NCBI GenBank assembly: GCA_003427395.1
Contig: BFEA01000814.1
Location: 184,865-229,118 of the forward strand
Direction: 5' to 3'
Length of the DNA: 44,254 nt
Source of the DNA: Chara braunii
Taxonomy: Eukaryota; Streptophyta; Charophyceae; Charales; Characeae
The notes under the pieces were generated by a model. That model saw only the letters and a program-made list of their open reading frames with translations. It had not been told where the DNA came from and did not search any database. Positions 1-10,127 of this stretch are shown here, piece after piece (position 1 is the stretch's first letter; each line of letters opens with the position of its first letter). The position numbers and the translations under genes were made by a program.

Positions 1-1800
1 GCCAGTTCATTTTTTTTGGCCCGCAGGGTGATTTCAGGCTTGGCATCGATGGCTGATGAAGGTATTGGTGGTCTATGACCTGCAGGTAGGATATCAGATT
101 GCAATGATGTTCCTGAAGGCAGTACCTATGGGTAGGCTGAACCAAACCGAACTTCGCTCCCGAATATACCAGCGCGTATTTGATTTTCAAGCGGGGAAAG
201 GTATGGGCGCGGATCTGATTTTCAAGTGGGGAAAGGTACTCCAACTTCAGCGATTTTTCATGCTCAGAGTAGTGTTCAGAAAAATCTGAAAATATCAGAT
301 CCTGTAGATTTGGTGTTGATCTCTCCAGAAAAAATATCAGCAAAAAAAAATAAAAAATGTTTAGGCAGTGAGATAATCCCAGCCTTGCAGAAAATCACGA
401 GCTGCCAACTCCAAAGCTTTCACAGCTTGGGGCTACCGGACCACAATGGCTGGCAGCACCAGCTAAAAAAGAAGAGAAGTGCACCACTAGCGGTTCAGAA
501 AAGCTTGGCGCGCAGCATAGCACCTCCAGGCCCGGGTGTACTGGTGTTGTAAGACTCTTTTAAGGCCAGTACCTTCTAGAACGTACTCTGAGAACAACTG
601 GGCCTCCGGGCACTACTTCCAGCTACCCAAAGTCACTACATTTTTGTCCTTCTCTGGCTTCTACCCATGGCTACTTTATTTTGGCTGCGGTGGCCCTACC
701 TTCCCTTGTAAGCTACCCACTGCACAGGCCCCCTCATGGCAACAGGGTTAGTACCAGGCCTAGGGGCCGCACAACAGACAGGCAAGTACTCAGACGGCCA
801 GACAACCAAGCAGCAGACAGTTATCAGCCATCAGCACACTCGGGCAGACAGACAGCAGAAATCTCAGCAAACACACAGAATGACAGCGAAAACCCAGAAC
901 AGCACAGAATTCACAGTCTGCAATTTGGCAGGTTATGACAGGTTAGTGATTGCAAACAACACACAAAACCAAAAATTGTTCTTCTCCCAAAATATTCCCG
1001 AAATCTGTTTAATCCTTAGAAGAAAAGCAAGAGACTTTCTTTTTTTTTGGGCATCAAATTTCGAAGTTCTTTCCTTTGATCAAACCGAAAGCCGGGGACC
1101 TTCACATTACTCCCGAATACCAATTACTGGACGCATCATCCAGATTAGCTAACAGGCGAACCTTTGGCAGATATTTCACTGCAGACCTCAGCAGCTCTTG
1201 GGTGCATTCGTACCTGCCCTACTTTCCTATCTAAGTTCCTGTATTAGTGAACACTACCACTAGTTCACTACCTTATTCTGGTCCTCCGGCTGCTACAGGA
1301 CAAGAGAAAAAATATTCTGCAAACAGTGGTCCCCACCACAGCTACCACAACCACGAAGGCAAAGCTTGGCGCTCAGTTTTTTTCCGCCTCGGCAAGAAGA
1401 GGAAGGATTTAAAAATACAGCAAAAAAAAAAAAAAAAAAAAAAGGAAAGAAAATGATAGGTGAGAAACTGTCAGGCTGCTAATAAGAGCTGGCTGAACAG
1501 AAATCCTACCTGACCAGCAGGGAGGTTGTCATTCTCTCGAAGACAACTGGCAAGGCATAATAATAGGCACATCGGGACTTCCAGGACGATGCATATGACT
1601 ATAATTCCGGCTCTATGCGTCCCTAGCACCTGTGTATACCCTCCCTACTTCCGCCAAAATGACAGTGGTTTATGGAAGCAGAAACCGTAGAATCTGCTCC
1701 AGCACTTGTAAGATGCATACTCACACTGTGGCTTTCCAGGACGGCGTACCTGACCGTAATTCCCGCTACATTCGTTGCTACTACCTAGTGTGCGTAATCT
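1..1800. other. No recognisable gene; possible downstream intron/3' part of the F-box gene
   Basis: Only short reading frames without recognisable domains are seen. An A-run lies near 1421-1443. Two diverged copies of a roughly 55-bp segment start near 1579 and 1734, both beginning TTCCAGGACG. If the minus-strand F-box exon ending near 1808 continues past an intron, further exons could lie here, but none is identifiable by eye. Confidence 0.4.
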
Positions 1801-1807
1801 GCACCAT

Positions 1808-2134
1808 CTACGTTGGTCGACACATCCAGCGCGGCGGCAGAAACCCTAGGATCCTCTCTACCAATTCGTCGGGCAGTTCGCCCCATCGAGTTCCCCTGAA
1901 AATGCGGCCAAAATGTTGTCGTTGAAATCGAGTCGCCTCTTCGAGAGGGCTCAGCCGAAGCTGGTGCCTTGCGACGAAGGAATCGAACTCGAGACCATCG
2001 CGGCTGTCGAGTCCAATCAAAGAAGCGGCAAGAGGAATCAACTGCTCGAGCTCGGAACGGCCAAGGAACTCAACGTACCGCGGAGGGTTTGTCAACTGCA
2101 GGCCTACCGAACCTCCTCCCGAGAAAAGGGGCAT
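1808..2134 (-). CDS. F-box domain exon (partial), likely 3' part of the gene starting at 3573
   Basis: The minus-strand frame encodes a soluble segment ending in WGELPDELVERILGFLPPR, a good match to the start of an F-box, the Skp1-binding motif of SCF ubiquitin ligases. The frame is cut by a stop soon after the LPP motif. A GT at 1811-1810 (minus) could be a splice donor, so the rest of the F-box and any substrate-binding repeats may lie in later exons. The first Met at 2134 is probably not the start: the same frame stays open upstream through SDDKEYIRQS into Gly/Glu-rich sequence at about 2.2-2.3 kb. It then meets the low-complexity tail of the 2326-3573 frame, in another phase, beside an unresolved base at 2309. 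I infer one gene whose repeat length is misassembled. The F-box call is fairly safe; the gene structure is not. Confidence 0.6.
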   Translation of the reverse strand: MPLFSGGGSVGLQLTNPPRYVEFLGRSELEQLIPLAASLIGLDSRDGLEFDSFVARHQLRLSPLEEATRFQRQHFGRIFRGTRWGELPDELVERILGFLPPRWMCRPT

Positions 2135-2196
2135 GCTCTGTCTGATATACTCCTTGTCATCCGATTCCTTAAACCCACCCTTTCCAGTTTCTTTTC

Positions 2197-2460
2197 CTCC
2201 TCCCCCTCCTTCTCCTCCTCCGCCTCCTCCTTCATCTTCTTCTTCTTCTTTGCCGCCTCCTCCGCTTCCTCCTCCTCCTCCTCCTCCTCCTCCTCCTCCT
2301 CCTCCTCCNTCTTCTTCTTCTTCTTCTAGCCGCCTCCTCCTCCTCCTCCTCCTCCTCCCTCGTCTTCTTCTTCTACTTCTTCTTCTTCTTCTTCTTCTTT
2401 TTCTTCTTCTTCTTCTTCTTCTTCGCCTCCTTCTCCTCCTCCTCCTCCTCCTTCTTGTGC
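2197..2460. repeat. TCC/TTC trinucleotide repeat with one unresolved base (2309)
   Basis: Long runs of TCC and TTC on the plus strand encode poly-Gly/poly-Glu on the minus strand. They join the unknown protein and the F-box exon. The N at 2309 and the phase change across the tract suggest that repeat length is not reliable here. Confidence 0.9.
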
Positions 2461-3573
2461 TTCTCGATCGAGAGCCTCATCAAGGAAGAGCCCGCCTTGT
2501 CGGAAAACCCACTTCATGCCACCCCCAAAGCTCCAGCATCTTCTCAGAGATGTGGGGATGTCACCATGTGGCTTGTACTTTTCCTCCATATGCTTTCCTA
2601 ATTCGGAAAGTATCGTAACATCTGTATAATGAGTATACCCACAGGTTTGGGCAAGAAGCTTTCCCGTGTCTCGCTCATGAATGCCTGCGAACCACTGTTT
2701 CGATTCAAAAGGGGGAGTTATACGTTCCCACAGCCATATCCTGAGGGGGAGATGCTGGCCGTCCAAGCTGATGAGATCGTAATCGACGATGTAGATTCTG
2801 ACGGGATCCCGAATCAAGTGGATGAGTCTTTGAGGGCCCTGGGCACGCTCAAACATTCGATGGGCCAGAGCTTCATCGTTCTCACGGAGAGCGTTCCGAC
2901 CATAGCGGCGAAAACCTAGCTTCCAGGCAAAAGCTTTGAGCGAAACGGAATAGCGTAAAAGAAGATTAGCAAAACAATAGACCTGGCCGGGCAGCGGGGA
3001 GCCGTCGCGGTCCACTAATTGTTGCAGTAACTCTTTTTTGCACTCATTGCTCCCTGGAAATGTGGCGCAAACAGAATCAGAATTATAACAACGATGCGGG
3101 TTGCCATGATAACGATGACCAGGAGCACGGTCGCCTAGGAACTCGGCCACGAAGTTGTGGACCAGGTCCTGTGCGATCGTACCAGCTTCTTCCTCCGGGA
3201 GCTGGGCGAGCACCGTGACCTGCGGCTCGATCGGACGGGCTTCTTCTTGCAATCCTACGGCCTGTGGTCCACAGCGAAATCTGCAATACCATAATCCAAA
3301 TAGATTGGCGAAGCCTTTAGGGTCAAATCTCATGTATCGGATTCTCCATGGCGTAGAAAGAAAGCGGAAGAACGCTAGGGCGATATCGGTGAACGGACAC
3401 GTGTCCAGCACAGCCAATTGCAGAGGGGACACGTGGCACTTCTCGAACAAACTGCCTTTGAAGGCCGTGTGGAAATCAAGCACCGTCTTCTCGTCCACGT
3501 CATCTTCCATGCCGATCGATTTTATCCTTCTCCGTTTGCCGTCCATCTCGACGTGGTTGCTGAACAGATTCAC
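2326..3573 (-). CDS. Unrecognised protein with basic N-terminal patch and Gly/Glu-rich tail
   Basis: An open frame of 415 codons. The N-terminus has three candidate starts (residues 1, 10 and 22); a basic patch GKRRRIK just after Met10 could be a nuclear localisation signal. The body (about residues 23-375) looks globular, rich in aromatic residues, Cys and His, with no transmembrane segment or signal peptide, and I recognise no family. The last 40 residues are Gly/Glu homopolymers encoded by the GGA/GAG repeat, and the stop at 2326 lies inside that repeat. The C-terminus is therefore suspect; the real protein may read on into the F-box exon. The upstream region (3574-4878) is rich in G-boxes and is the likely promoter. 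An intact frame with non-repetitive composition over about 1.1 kb supports a real gene; no function is claimed. Confidence 0.65.
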   Translation of the reverse strand: MNLFSNHVEMDGKRRRIKSIGMEDDVDEKTVLDFHTAFKGSLFEKCHVSPLQLAVLDTCPFTDIALAFFRFLSTPWRIRYMRFDPKGFANLFGLWYCRFRCGPQAVGLQEEARPIEPQVTVLAQLPEEEAGTIAQDLVHNFVAEFLGDRAPGHRYHGNPHRCYNSDSVCATFPGSNECKKELLQQLVDRDGSPLPGQVYCFANLLLRYSVSLKAFAWKLGFRRYGRNALRENDEALAHRMFERAQGPQRLIHLIRDPVRIYIVDYDLISLDGQHLPLRIWLWERITPPFESKQWFAGIHERDTGKLLAQTCGYTHYTDVTILSELGKHMEEKYKPHGDIPTSLRRCWSFGGGMKWVFRQGGLFLDEALDREAQEGGGGGGEGGEEEEEEEEKEEEEEEEVEEEDEGGGGGGGGGG

Positions 3574-3905
3574 CCTCTCCTCTCCTCCCTCCCCTCCCCT
3601 CCCCTCCGTCTACAGGAATGAAAGTCTTCTTACACGTGGCAATTATTCTGCAACGCTTGATATCATCCTCCCGTGTTCGGCGTCGTTGTTAAACAGAGTC
3701 ACCCTCTCCCGCTTCCCCTCCCCTCCCCTCCCCTCCCGTTCCCTTCGTCTCTCCCCACCCCTCCCTTTACACTAATGAAAGTCTCCCTTCCCATGGCAAT
3801 TAGTCTGCACCGTTTGATATCATCCTTCCCTGTTCGACGTCCTTGGTTAACAGATTCACGCTCTCCCCGGTCCCCTCCCTTCCGGTCCCCTCCCCCTTCT
3901 ACGGG
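3563..3905. repeat. Tandem repeat with CCCCT-rich tracts
   Basis: Three copies begin near 3563, 3692 and 3849 with AACAGATTCACCCTCTCC or a close variant. Each is followed by a CCCCT-rich pyrimidine tract. The first two also share an AATGAAAGTC segment and a TTTGATATCATCC-like segment. Spacing is about 129 and 157 bp. The first copy starts at the 5' end of the 2326-3573 gene, so the array lies over its start or promoter. Confidence 0.75.
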
Positions 3906-4743
3906 AGTGAGGATAGCAAAAAATTACTTCTGAAACGCTGAGATATCAAGCAGATAGATAATATGAAGCTGAAGACATCATAAATCAGGAAAGCGATGGC
4001 GGATGTCAAGACGATGCTAGCCTGCTCGTTAGCGTGTTGTCCGTCCACCACATCAACGATTAGGAACACGCGGCGACCAAGGGCGAAAGAGTTTTCAACA
4101 TCTGAGAGGAGCGCTTCTTGTACACGTGGCAAGAGTGCTAGTAGTACAGATGTCAAGCGTGCAGCTTATACACCTGGCAAGCGTGCCTCTTGAGCACGTG
4201 GCAAGCAAGCGTGCCTCTTGAGCACGTGGCAAGCACGATTTGCCGCACACGTTGCGAGTGTGCTTCTTGTACACGTGGCAAACGTCAGGCGGCTGAGGTG
4301 ACGTCTGCTCGCTGTCACTAAACAAAGGGAGTTCGAGAAGGAGGAGGAGGAGATAAGATCGCGACTAAGTTGGAATGGAGCATGAAGCAAGAAACTAACT
4401 AGCAAACAAATGACATCCTCATAAGCAGACCTTCCACAATGCTTCCTACCGTAGTTGCGCCCAGATTCAATCGGGGAACTACAATTGCTATGTGCCCGCC
4501 AGTATGCCCTGTCATACGTAGTATCTGCACTTCCGAAGTAGAAAAAGGATGCCCGCCCCAATCAATAGCAGCCACTGTCTCATACCCGGAATGGTACTGT
4601 CACGTGGAATGTCTGGACTCAGTCAGGCGAAATGGCAAAGCCACGTGGAATGTCTGAGTCAATCGGGGACAGACTTTTCGGAAAACATTGCAAAAGCGAT
4701 GGGAGGGAGTATTGCATATTGCCTATGTCCTCTTACTTTCGGG

Positions 4744-4745
<2 letters not shown>

Positions 4746-4801
<56 letters not shown>
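4746..4801. repeat. (GA)n microsatellite
   Basis: An uninterrupted GA dinucleotide run of about 56 bp. Reading frames across it that encode Arg-Glu repeats are artefacts. Confidence 0.95.
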
Positions 4802-4803
<2 letters not shown>

Positions 4804-5161
4804 CGTTTCTGTCGTTGTCGTCACGTGTCAATGCCACCTCAGCACACGCCGCTTCTTCCTCTTTCGTTAGGACACGTGAACATCACACCATGCACACCGC
4901 AAACGGGAAGGGAATATGGATTTCGAGGCTCCTATCTTCTGCCGCCACCGCTTCCAACATGGCAATGCCACGTCATCAAGCATACGTTTCTTATCTTTCT
5001 GTACGACACGTCAACAAACGAATCTAGCAACCACATGTTTTCATAGCGCGGCTAACGGGCACGAAGTCAGCGAGCGAACACAATGGACTGCTAGACTCGC
5101 ACAGCACATTTCTTCGACTGGATTTGGCCAGCTATTGCAGCCAGATACGTAAAACGGAAAT

Positions 5162-5509
5162 GAGAAAATTTTCGATATGCCCCTCCAGTTCGATTTATTT
5201 GCCATGCCCCTCTAATGGCTGCCTTACCCTGCCGCGCCCTCTCACAGAGATTGAAGTTTCTGAAAAACCCCTGGTGTCGTTTGGGCCTGAAATATGTTCA
5301 ATATACCCCTACCGGTACCCGTTCCAAATTTGTAGTATGCCCTTGGCCGTGACCTACGGCCACAGGGCCATGCTGGAAAGTTGCGCCCCTCACTGAGAGG
5401 GGCCTGCAGGAAACTTCAGAGGCCCCAGGGGCACAGCAAGGTGAGTCGGCCGCCAGAGAGGCGCCGTGCAAATTAATCAAACTTCCAGGGGCATATCGAA
5501 AATTTTCCC
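5162..5509. mobile_element. Short TIR element (MITE), 348 bp
   Basis: A perfect 21-bp inverted repeat (5164-5184 against 5487-5507, starting GAAAATTTTCGATATG) bounds the element; the ends extend to GAG and GGG. The flanking 9-mers at 5153-5161 and 5510-5518 agree at 6 of 9 positions, which could be a decayed 9-bp target duplication as made by Mutator-like transposases. There is no coding capacity, so it would be non-autonomous. Confidence 0.8.
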
Positions 5510-5761
5510 TAGCGAAATACATCTGTGAGTACTCTTCCCCGTCTAGACCCCCCGCCGGCTCCAACCCAGACCCCCCGGCACCTCGCGTTGGATCACTCTC
5601 CATTCTTAGCGAGAGCTCGCCTGTTTCGACGATTCTCACTCTTTTTTTCGTCTGAACTTCCTAGAGTCAACGCGCCACGGTTTTAGGAAACGTACGGGCT
5701 ACGACAGGAGCGCCCAAATTCATCCGACTAGAACGTTTCTACTCTTTCTTTTTCCGCAGCC

Positions 5762-5843
5762 CATAGCTGGGCCAAATACTGGTGGTAAGAGCATCCTTCC
5801 GCGGCCGATAGCTGGGCCAAGTACTGGTGGTAAGAGCATCCTT
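5762..5843. repeat. Two-copy tandem repeat, period 45 bp
   Basis: Two adjacent copies of a unit containing ATAGCTGGGCCAA and TACTGGTGGTAAGAGC, with few differences. Confidence 0.8.
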
Positions 5844-5866
5844 GTTAAGTAGGCCCCAACGTCAAA

Positions 5867-6517
5867 GGCTCCATCTATTGGTGGGGAGCTGCACCTGCTG
5901 GAAATTGGGTCCAGCATCCCTGTACAAAGATATGTTGTGTATCAGCTGGGAATGGGGCCCAGCGTCCCTATGCATTTATGTGTGGATATGCCCCACTGTG
6001 CATCCAGTACCGTCTGTATATGTCATCAATATATGACTCATGAAGGAAGAACCCTATTTATCCTATCCTTCTTATCTACTATGAACCCTAAGAATGATGT
6101 GAGATGTTTGAGCTGGGGGTGGGGTAGAGGGGAACTGTATTCTATCTGTCAAGGGTTAGCAGGTTCCCTAACCCTAATCGTTGCTCGATCACATGAGTGA
6201 TTCTTTCTGATAATTGTGTTCTATTGATTGAGCAAGAGTACCTAGCTTGGGGTTGATTAGGGTTTCTGGTGTTGTTGATTGCTGATTGGGATGGCAGGAG
6301 GTCAATCCTTCCCTGTGTGTTGGGAAGTAGTCAATGCCTCTTGCTGCATCGGGAGATACCCGGTTGACATCATATTAGGGAATAATGCACACAGATGACA
6401 TAGGCAGTGTTTGCACTGCACACATATGTTTACACAGCTTTTACAAAACCTTTGAGATGTACAGGGACGCTGGACCCGATTTCCAGCAGGTGCTGCTCCC
6501 CACCAATAGATGGAGCC
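5867..6517. repeat. 59-bp inverted repeat bounding about 530 bp
   Basis: The segment 5867-5925 (starting GGCTCCATCTATTGGTGG) is repeated in inverted orientation at 6459-6517 with three differences that I see. The right arm ends about 20 bp before an LTR-like repeat. It may be a hairpin element or two inverted fragments of one dispersed repeat. Confidence 0.75.
6008..6114 (+). repeat. Dispersed repeat, second copy at 9187-9293
   Basis: About 107 bp containing ATGTCATCAATATATGACTC and GAATGATGTGAGATGTTTGA recurs in the same orientation at 9187-9293 with only a few differences, so the copies are recent. Confidence 0.85.
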
Positions 6518-6539
6518 TTCCCGACACCGCTAGTGGTGA

Positions 6540-7230
6540 TGTGACGCCCAACCTCACGCCCGGCGCGACTTCCTGATCGGAGTGGGATGTGGGCCTGGAA
6601 GTGCGAAAAGGGGTGTGCCAACGATTTTTGGGAAAGTGGGGGTGAGTCCAAGGTCGGAACTGAGATCTCCTGTGACAAAGTTTCAGGGGCATAGATGCAA
6701 TAGAGCTAAGGGGGCGAGTTACTTTCGGTCTGATGGCGATCGAGGTCGTGCAGCACAAGGCAGATGGCATGCGCGGTGCATTCAAGGCCATCCGATCCAT
6801 CTGTTTTGGTGGCGGCGGATCGGGGAGAGGCCAGCCGGTTGTGATTCCGATGAGTCAAGCCTTCGGGTGCAGACACATGGCGTCTGTCGTCGCGCTTTTT
6901 GGTTAGGCCCCGTAGTTTCAGAGGCTCGTCGGTTGCCACATCGCCGACAATTTCCGCAAGGCGTGTGGGGCCAATACGGGGCGATGGAATTCCACAGTAC
7001 CACCGTGAGTTGGTGATATGGAAGGAGGATACAGAAGGGAGGGAAATTGGTAGTGATAACGACGAAGCCGAGGGATATGAAGTATTGCGTGTTATCCGTA
7101 GCGGGAAAATCGGGGCACCTCGGATCGCTGGTTGTGGCATAGTGAAACTCCCTGGGGCACAATCAATTCTCGGTTAGGCAGGGGAATTCCGGGTATCTCT
7201 GCCTAATACATTCTTTCACCCACAGGTCGA
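6540..7230 (+). mobile_element. LTR-like dispersed repeat, family B, copy 1 (truncated)
   Basis: Starts TGTGACGCCC and shares a CTCACGCCC...CGACTTC block, a GGAAAGTGGGGGTG block and a CTGAGATCTCC block with copies at about 10128-11030 (+) and 13766-14793 (-). The TGTGACGCCC end resembles an LTR terminus. No retrotransposon coding region is recognisable beside it, so a solo LTR or fragment is likely. Confidence 0.55.
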
Positions 7231-7840
7231 AGTACTCTGAGTCCTTGGAGCTCGTCATCTTGTCATTGCGGGGTAGTGGAAAATTCCCGCCTATCCGATA
7301 CCAAAGGTGTCAGATTCGTCAATGGTCGCGACTCGGCGCGCATGGACACGTGTAGGCTGCGCAGATCAGATCGCGTTCACACGTATCCCCGCGCGGTATT
7401 CACTTGTTTCTGGAAAAATGAGAGCCTAATTCCTTATGCAAAATCACCATGTACCGTAAACAACTACCCCAATCATCTAATTCCTCCGTGATCCGTGAGC
7501 AGTCACTCCCGAGCTTGTAGAATGTCGTTACCCATCGCAACAACATCAGAACAACAGCGGATCAACGTGATAAGCAATAATGGAAGCAAATATGACGACT
7601 ATGCAAAAGTCTCTACTATGCTTAAGGGTGTATCATAATGGCAAGCGAAGGCAAGGACCTAACAAAAGAAAAGCAACAGACATAACATTCATTCATCCAT
7701 TCATTCGACAAAACACACAATAAACGAGATCAAGATCAATCACAAAACGAGTGTGGGCTGAAACCGAGACAAGGATTCCGAAAACAAAAGAAAACGGGCA
7801 AGTTGCCCTGAGCTGAGATCAAAATTTATATACAAGAGCA
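7231..7840. other. No recognisable gene
   Basis: Low-complexity A-rich sequence with short frames only. It leads into the minus-oriented LTR-like repeat that starts near 7840. Confidence 0.4.
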
Positions 7841-8900
7841 AAGAGGGAGATAAGACAAAGAAAATTGCAACTCCACGTCCATCAACCTCAGCTCCCTCTT
7901 CCTCTCTCTCTTTCTCTCTGATTCGGACAGTCCGTCGTCATGCACCAACCCACGAAGTCGTCACCCCGCTTAGTCCTCCTGCACCCGTCAGGTTCGCCCG
8001 CTCGCTACAGTCCGTCGTAGCCCCACGCGTCAACCCCGCGCATTCGGCACCAGCTCGTTTGGTCGCCCGACTCCCACTTCAACTCACCTCTTACTTCGCT
8101 CGTGAGCCGACCCTCACCGATCGCGCTACCGCGAGCTTCTAACAGTTGGTTAAGAGAGCTATCTAATCGCGCAACCGAAATTTATAGCGTGCATGCATGC
8201 GCGAAGAACACCGAATTACAGGGACTTAGAAGGAAGATTAGGAGAGGGAGCGCCTACGTTCTGCATGGCCAGACCGCGGCGTGGGGGACGTAGCCACTGT
8301 CCACGCATCGATCCGAGCATGCAGGCCTCATGATTAACTAGGCACAACAAAAGGGAAAGAGAGAGAGCGGGAAAAACGAAGCTCAAGAAGAAAGATACAG
8401 GTACAATGACGCTCAACCAAAACTTACAGTTACTTGCAAGATTAAGGGCGCCGACTTATCAGAGCTCCGTTGCAACCGCAAAAAGAAGCGTGCAAGAAAG
8501 ATAGCGTGCGGCAAAAAAAATCCCGAATTCCTAAATTCTTTAATTCCTAGCTAATGCAAAAAGATGCACAAATTCCGAAAAAAAAATCCAAAATTCCGAG
8601 GGCCATCAAGGGCTCGACAAGATTCGAAAAATAAATTTAAAAAGAATGAAGCAAAATTCCCGCGCGACCTCCGCGCCTAAAAACCGACAACAAAACAAGA
8701 AAGAAACGACGTCAAAAATTATTATTCGCGCCTTCAATGGCACGACAGCCACTCAATCGGCCATCTTGGGACTTACCTGGCCCTTAACCCAGCCATCCGA
8801 AAAGAAGCGATGAAAGAGAAAAAACAAAAAGGCGAGGACACCGATGCAGTTTCCCTTCGATCCCGATCTTCCGTAATTAGCCCAACCTTCCCATCTTAGG
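7840..8900 (-). mobile_element. LTR-like repeat, family A, minus orientation
   Basis: Read on the minus strand, this matches 11.74-12.64 kb (+) over several blocks: GCTACGTCCCCCACGCCGCGG at 8274-8294, a TATAAAT box at 8180-8186, AGCGGGGTGACGAC, and GCGGAATTTT-like A/T-rich stretches. Shared order over about 0.9 kb with a TATA-like site suggests two LTRs of one retrotransposon family. They are in opposite orientation, so they come from different insertions. Exact ends were not found. Confidence 0.55.
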
Positions 8901-9000
8901 ACCCCTTATTGTCATCGCGCAGAAAATCGCGCGAAACAGAAATTAGTTCGTCACAGCCTGCTCTTATCAGCACCCCTAGAAACCGCTCGGGCAGTTTCTT

Positions 9001-9001
<1 letters not shown>

Positions 9002-9035
<34 letters not shown>
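9002..9035 (+). repeat. Poly(A) tract
   Basis: An uninterrupted A run of about 34 bases, possibly the tail of a retroposed sequence whose body I cannot identify. Confidence 0.9.
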
Positions 9036-9036
<1 letters not shown>

Positions 9037-9039
9037 GTC

Positions 9040-9440
9040 GGGCCCATTGTCTCTATATCCTGATGTGTGCATGTCAAAGAGCATATACAATCCAGTGTAT
9101 GAATAATCATTGAGCAGAGACATTGATTACTTCCCTGCGCAAGGGAAGCATTGACCTCGTGCTCATGAAGTATGATCATCGAGTACCGTATGTATATGTC
9201 ATCAATATATGACTCATAAAGGAAGAACCCTAATTACCCTATCCTTCTCTATCTTCTATGAACCCTAAGAATGATGTGAGATGTTTGAGTTGGAAGTCAG
9301 GCCCAGCGTCCATATATCCTGATGTGTGCAAATGTCACAGAGCACATAAAATCCAGTGCATGAGTAATCATTGAGCAGGGCATTGATTACTTCCCTGTGG
9401 AAGGGAAGGATTAACCTTGTGCGCATGGAGTATGATCTTA
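9040..9440 (+). repeat. Direct repeat, period about 258 bp
   Basis: The segment at about 9045-9180 (ATATCCTGATGTGTGCA, CAGTG(T/C)ATGA(A/G)TAATCATTGAGCAG, ATTGATTACTTCCCTG) recurs at about 9307-9440. A related fragment, GTCAATCCTTCCCTGTG, is inverted at about 6300. Confidence 0.75.
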
Positions 9441-9849
9441 CCGAGAAGAAGTATGATCCCACCTAGAAAATAGCAAGAAACAATTTTCATCGATCAGCCA
9501 ACAGAAATCAATCACAACTACAACAAAGATCAATCACAACTACAACAAAGATCAATCAAACTCAAACCTCTAAACAGCGCACCTCCTCATGAGGACAATC
9601 AACACCCCTTCGTCGCAGGCCAATTAGCCCCAATCAACGAGGAGGAGATCATTTATCCGATTTCGACCCGGAACCAGACAGTAAAACACAAATCAACCTG
9701 TAGAAACACCAGGAAGGAAAGGGGGCAACCGGTAGACCTCACCTTCAACCGTAAGCTCCACCTTGGAAGCACAACGAAGATGCTAATTCCCCCCCCAATT
9801 TGCTGATGGAGGTATTGCTATTGTCTTTAACTTTGCTGTTGTCGTTGTT

Positions 9850-10074
9850 CTGGTTTTTGGTGTTGTTGTTGTGGTTTTTGGTGTTGTTGTTGTTGTTGTT
9901 GTTGCGATTGCGACTGTTCGCGGCGTTGCCATTACCATTAGCCCCTCCTCCACCTCTCACTCACCTGCCTCATCAAGGGCATATTCCCTCTCGCCACGGT
10001 CCCCAATGGCCTGATGAGAAAAGGAATCGTCGTCGACGTCGATCGCTGTTGTTGTTGTTGTTGTTGTTGTTGTT
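9850..10074. repeat. (GTT)n microsatellites
   Basis: GTT-rich tracts at 9838-9905 and 10045-10075. The Leu-rich and Asn-rich frames across them are repeat artefacts. Confidence 0.85.
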
Positions 10075-10127
10075 GATTACGTTTTTTCCATTGCCTCTAA
10101 CCCCACCTCCACCCCACACTCACCTGC

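Larger units (their letters stand above)
3430..4878. promoter_or_regulatory. Cluster of ten CACGTG G-box/ABRE-like sites
   Basis: The palindromic hexamer CACGTG occurs at 3430, 3633, 4123, 4195, 4223, 4272, 4601, 4642, 4822 and 4873. The first lies inside the coding frame, the others upstream of it. Six of the ten read CACGTGGC, the core of the plant ABA-response element bound by bZIP factors; several sit in a repeated CACGTGGCAAGCGTGC-like context. Random expectation is well under one site in this length. This could be a regulated promoter for the minus-strand gene starting at 3573, or simply a diverged minisatellite that contains the motif. Confidence 0.6.

Noticed and set aside
6540-7160. 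Coding exons in the overlapping frames near 6.6-7.2 kb
   Set aside because: The same sequence recurs at 10.1 and 14.0 kb as a dispersed LTR-like repeat with frames broken differently in each copy.
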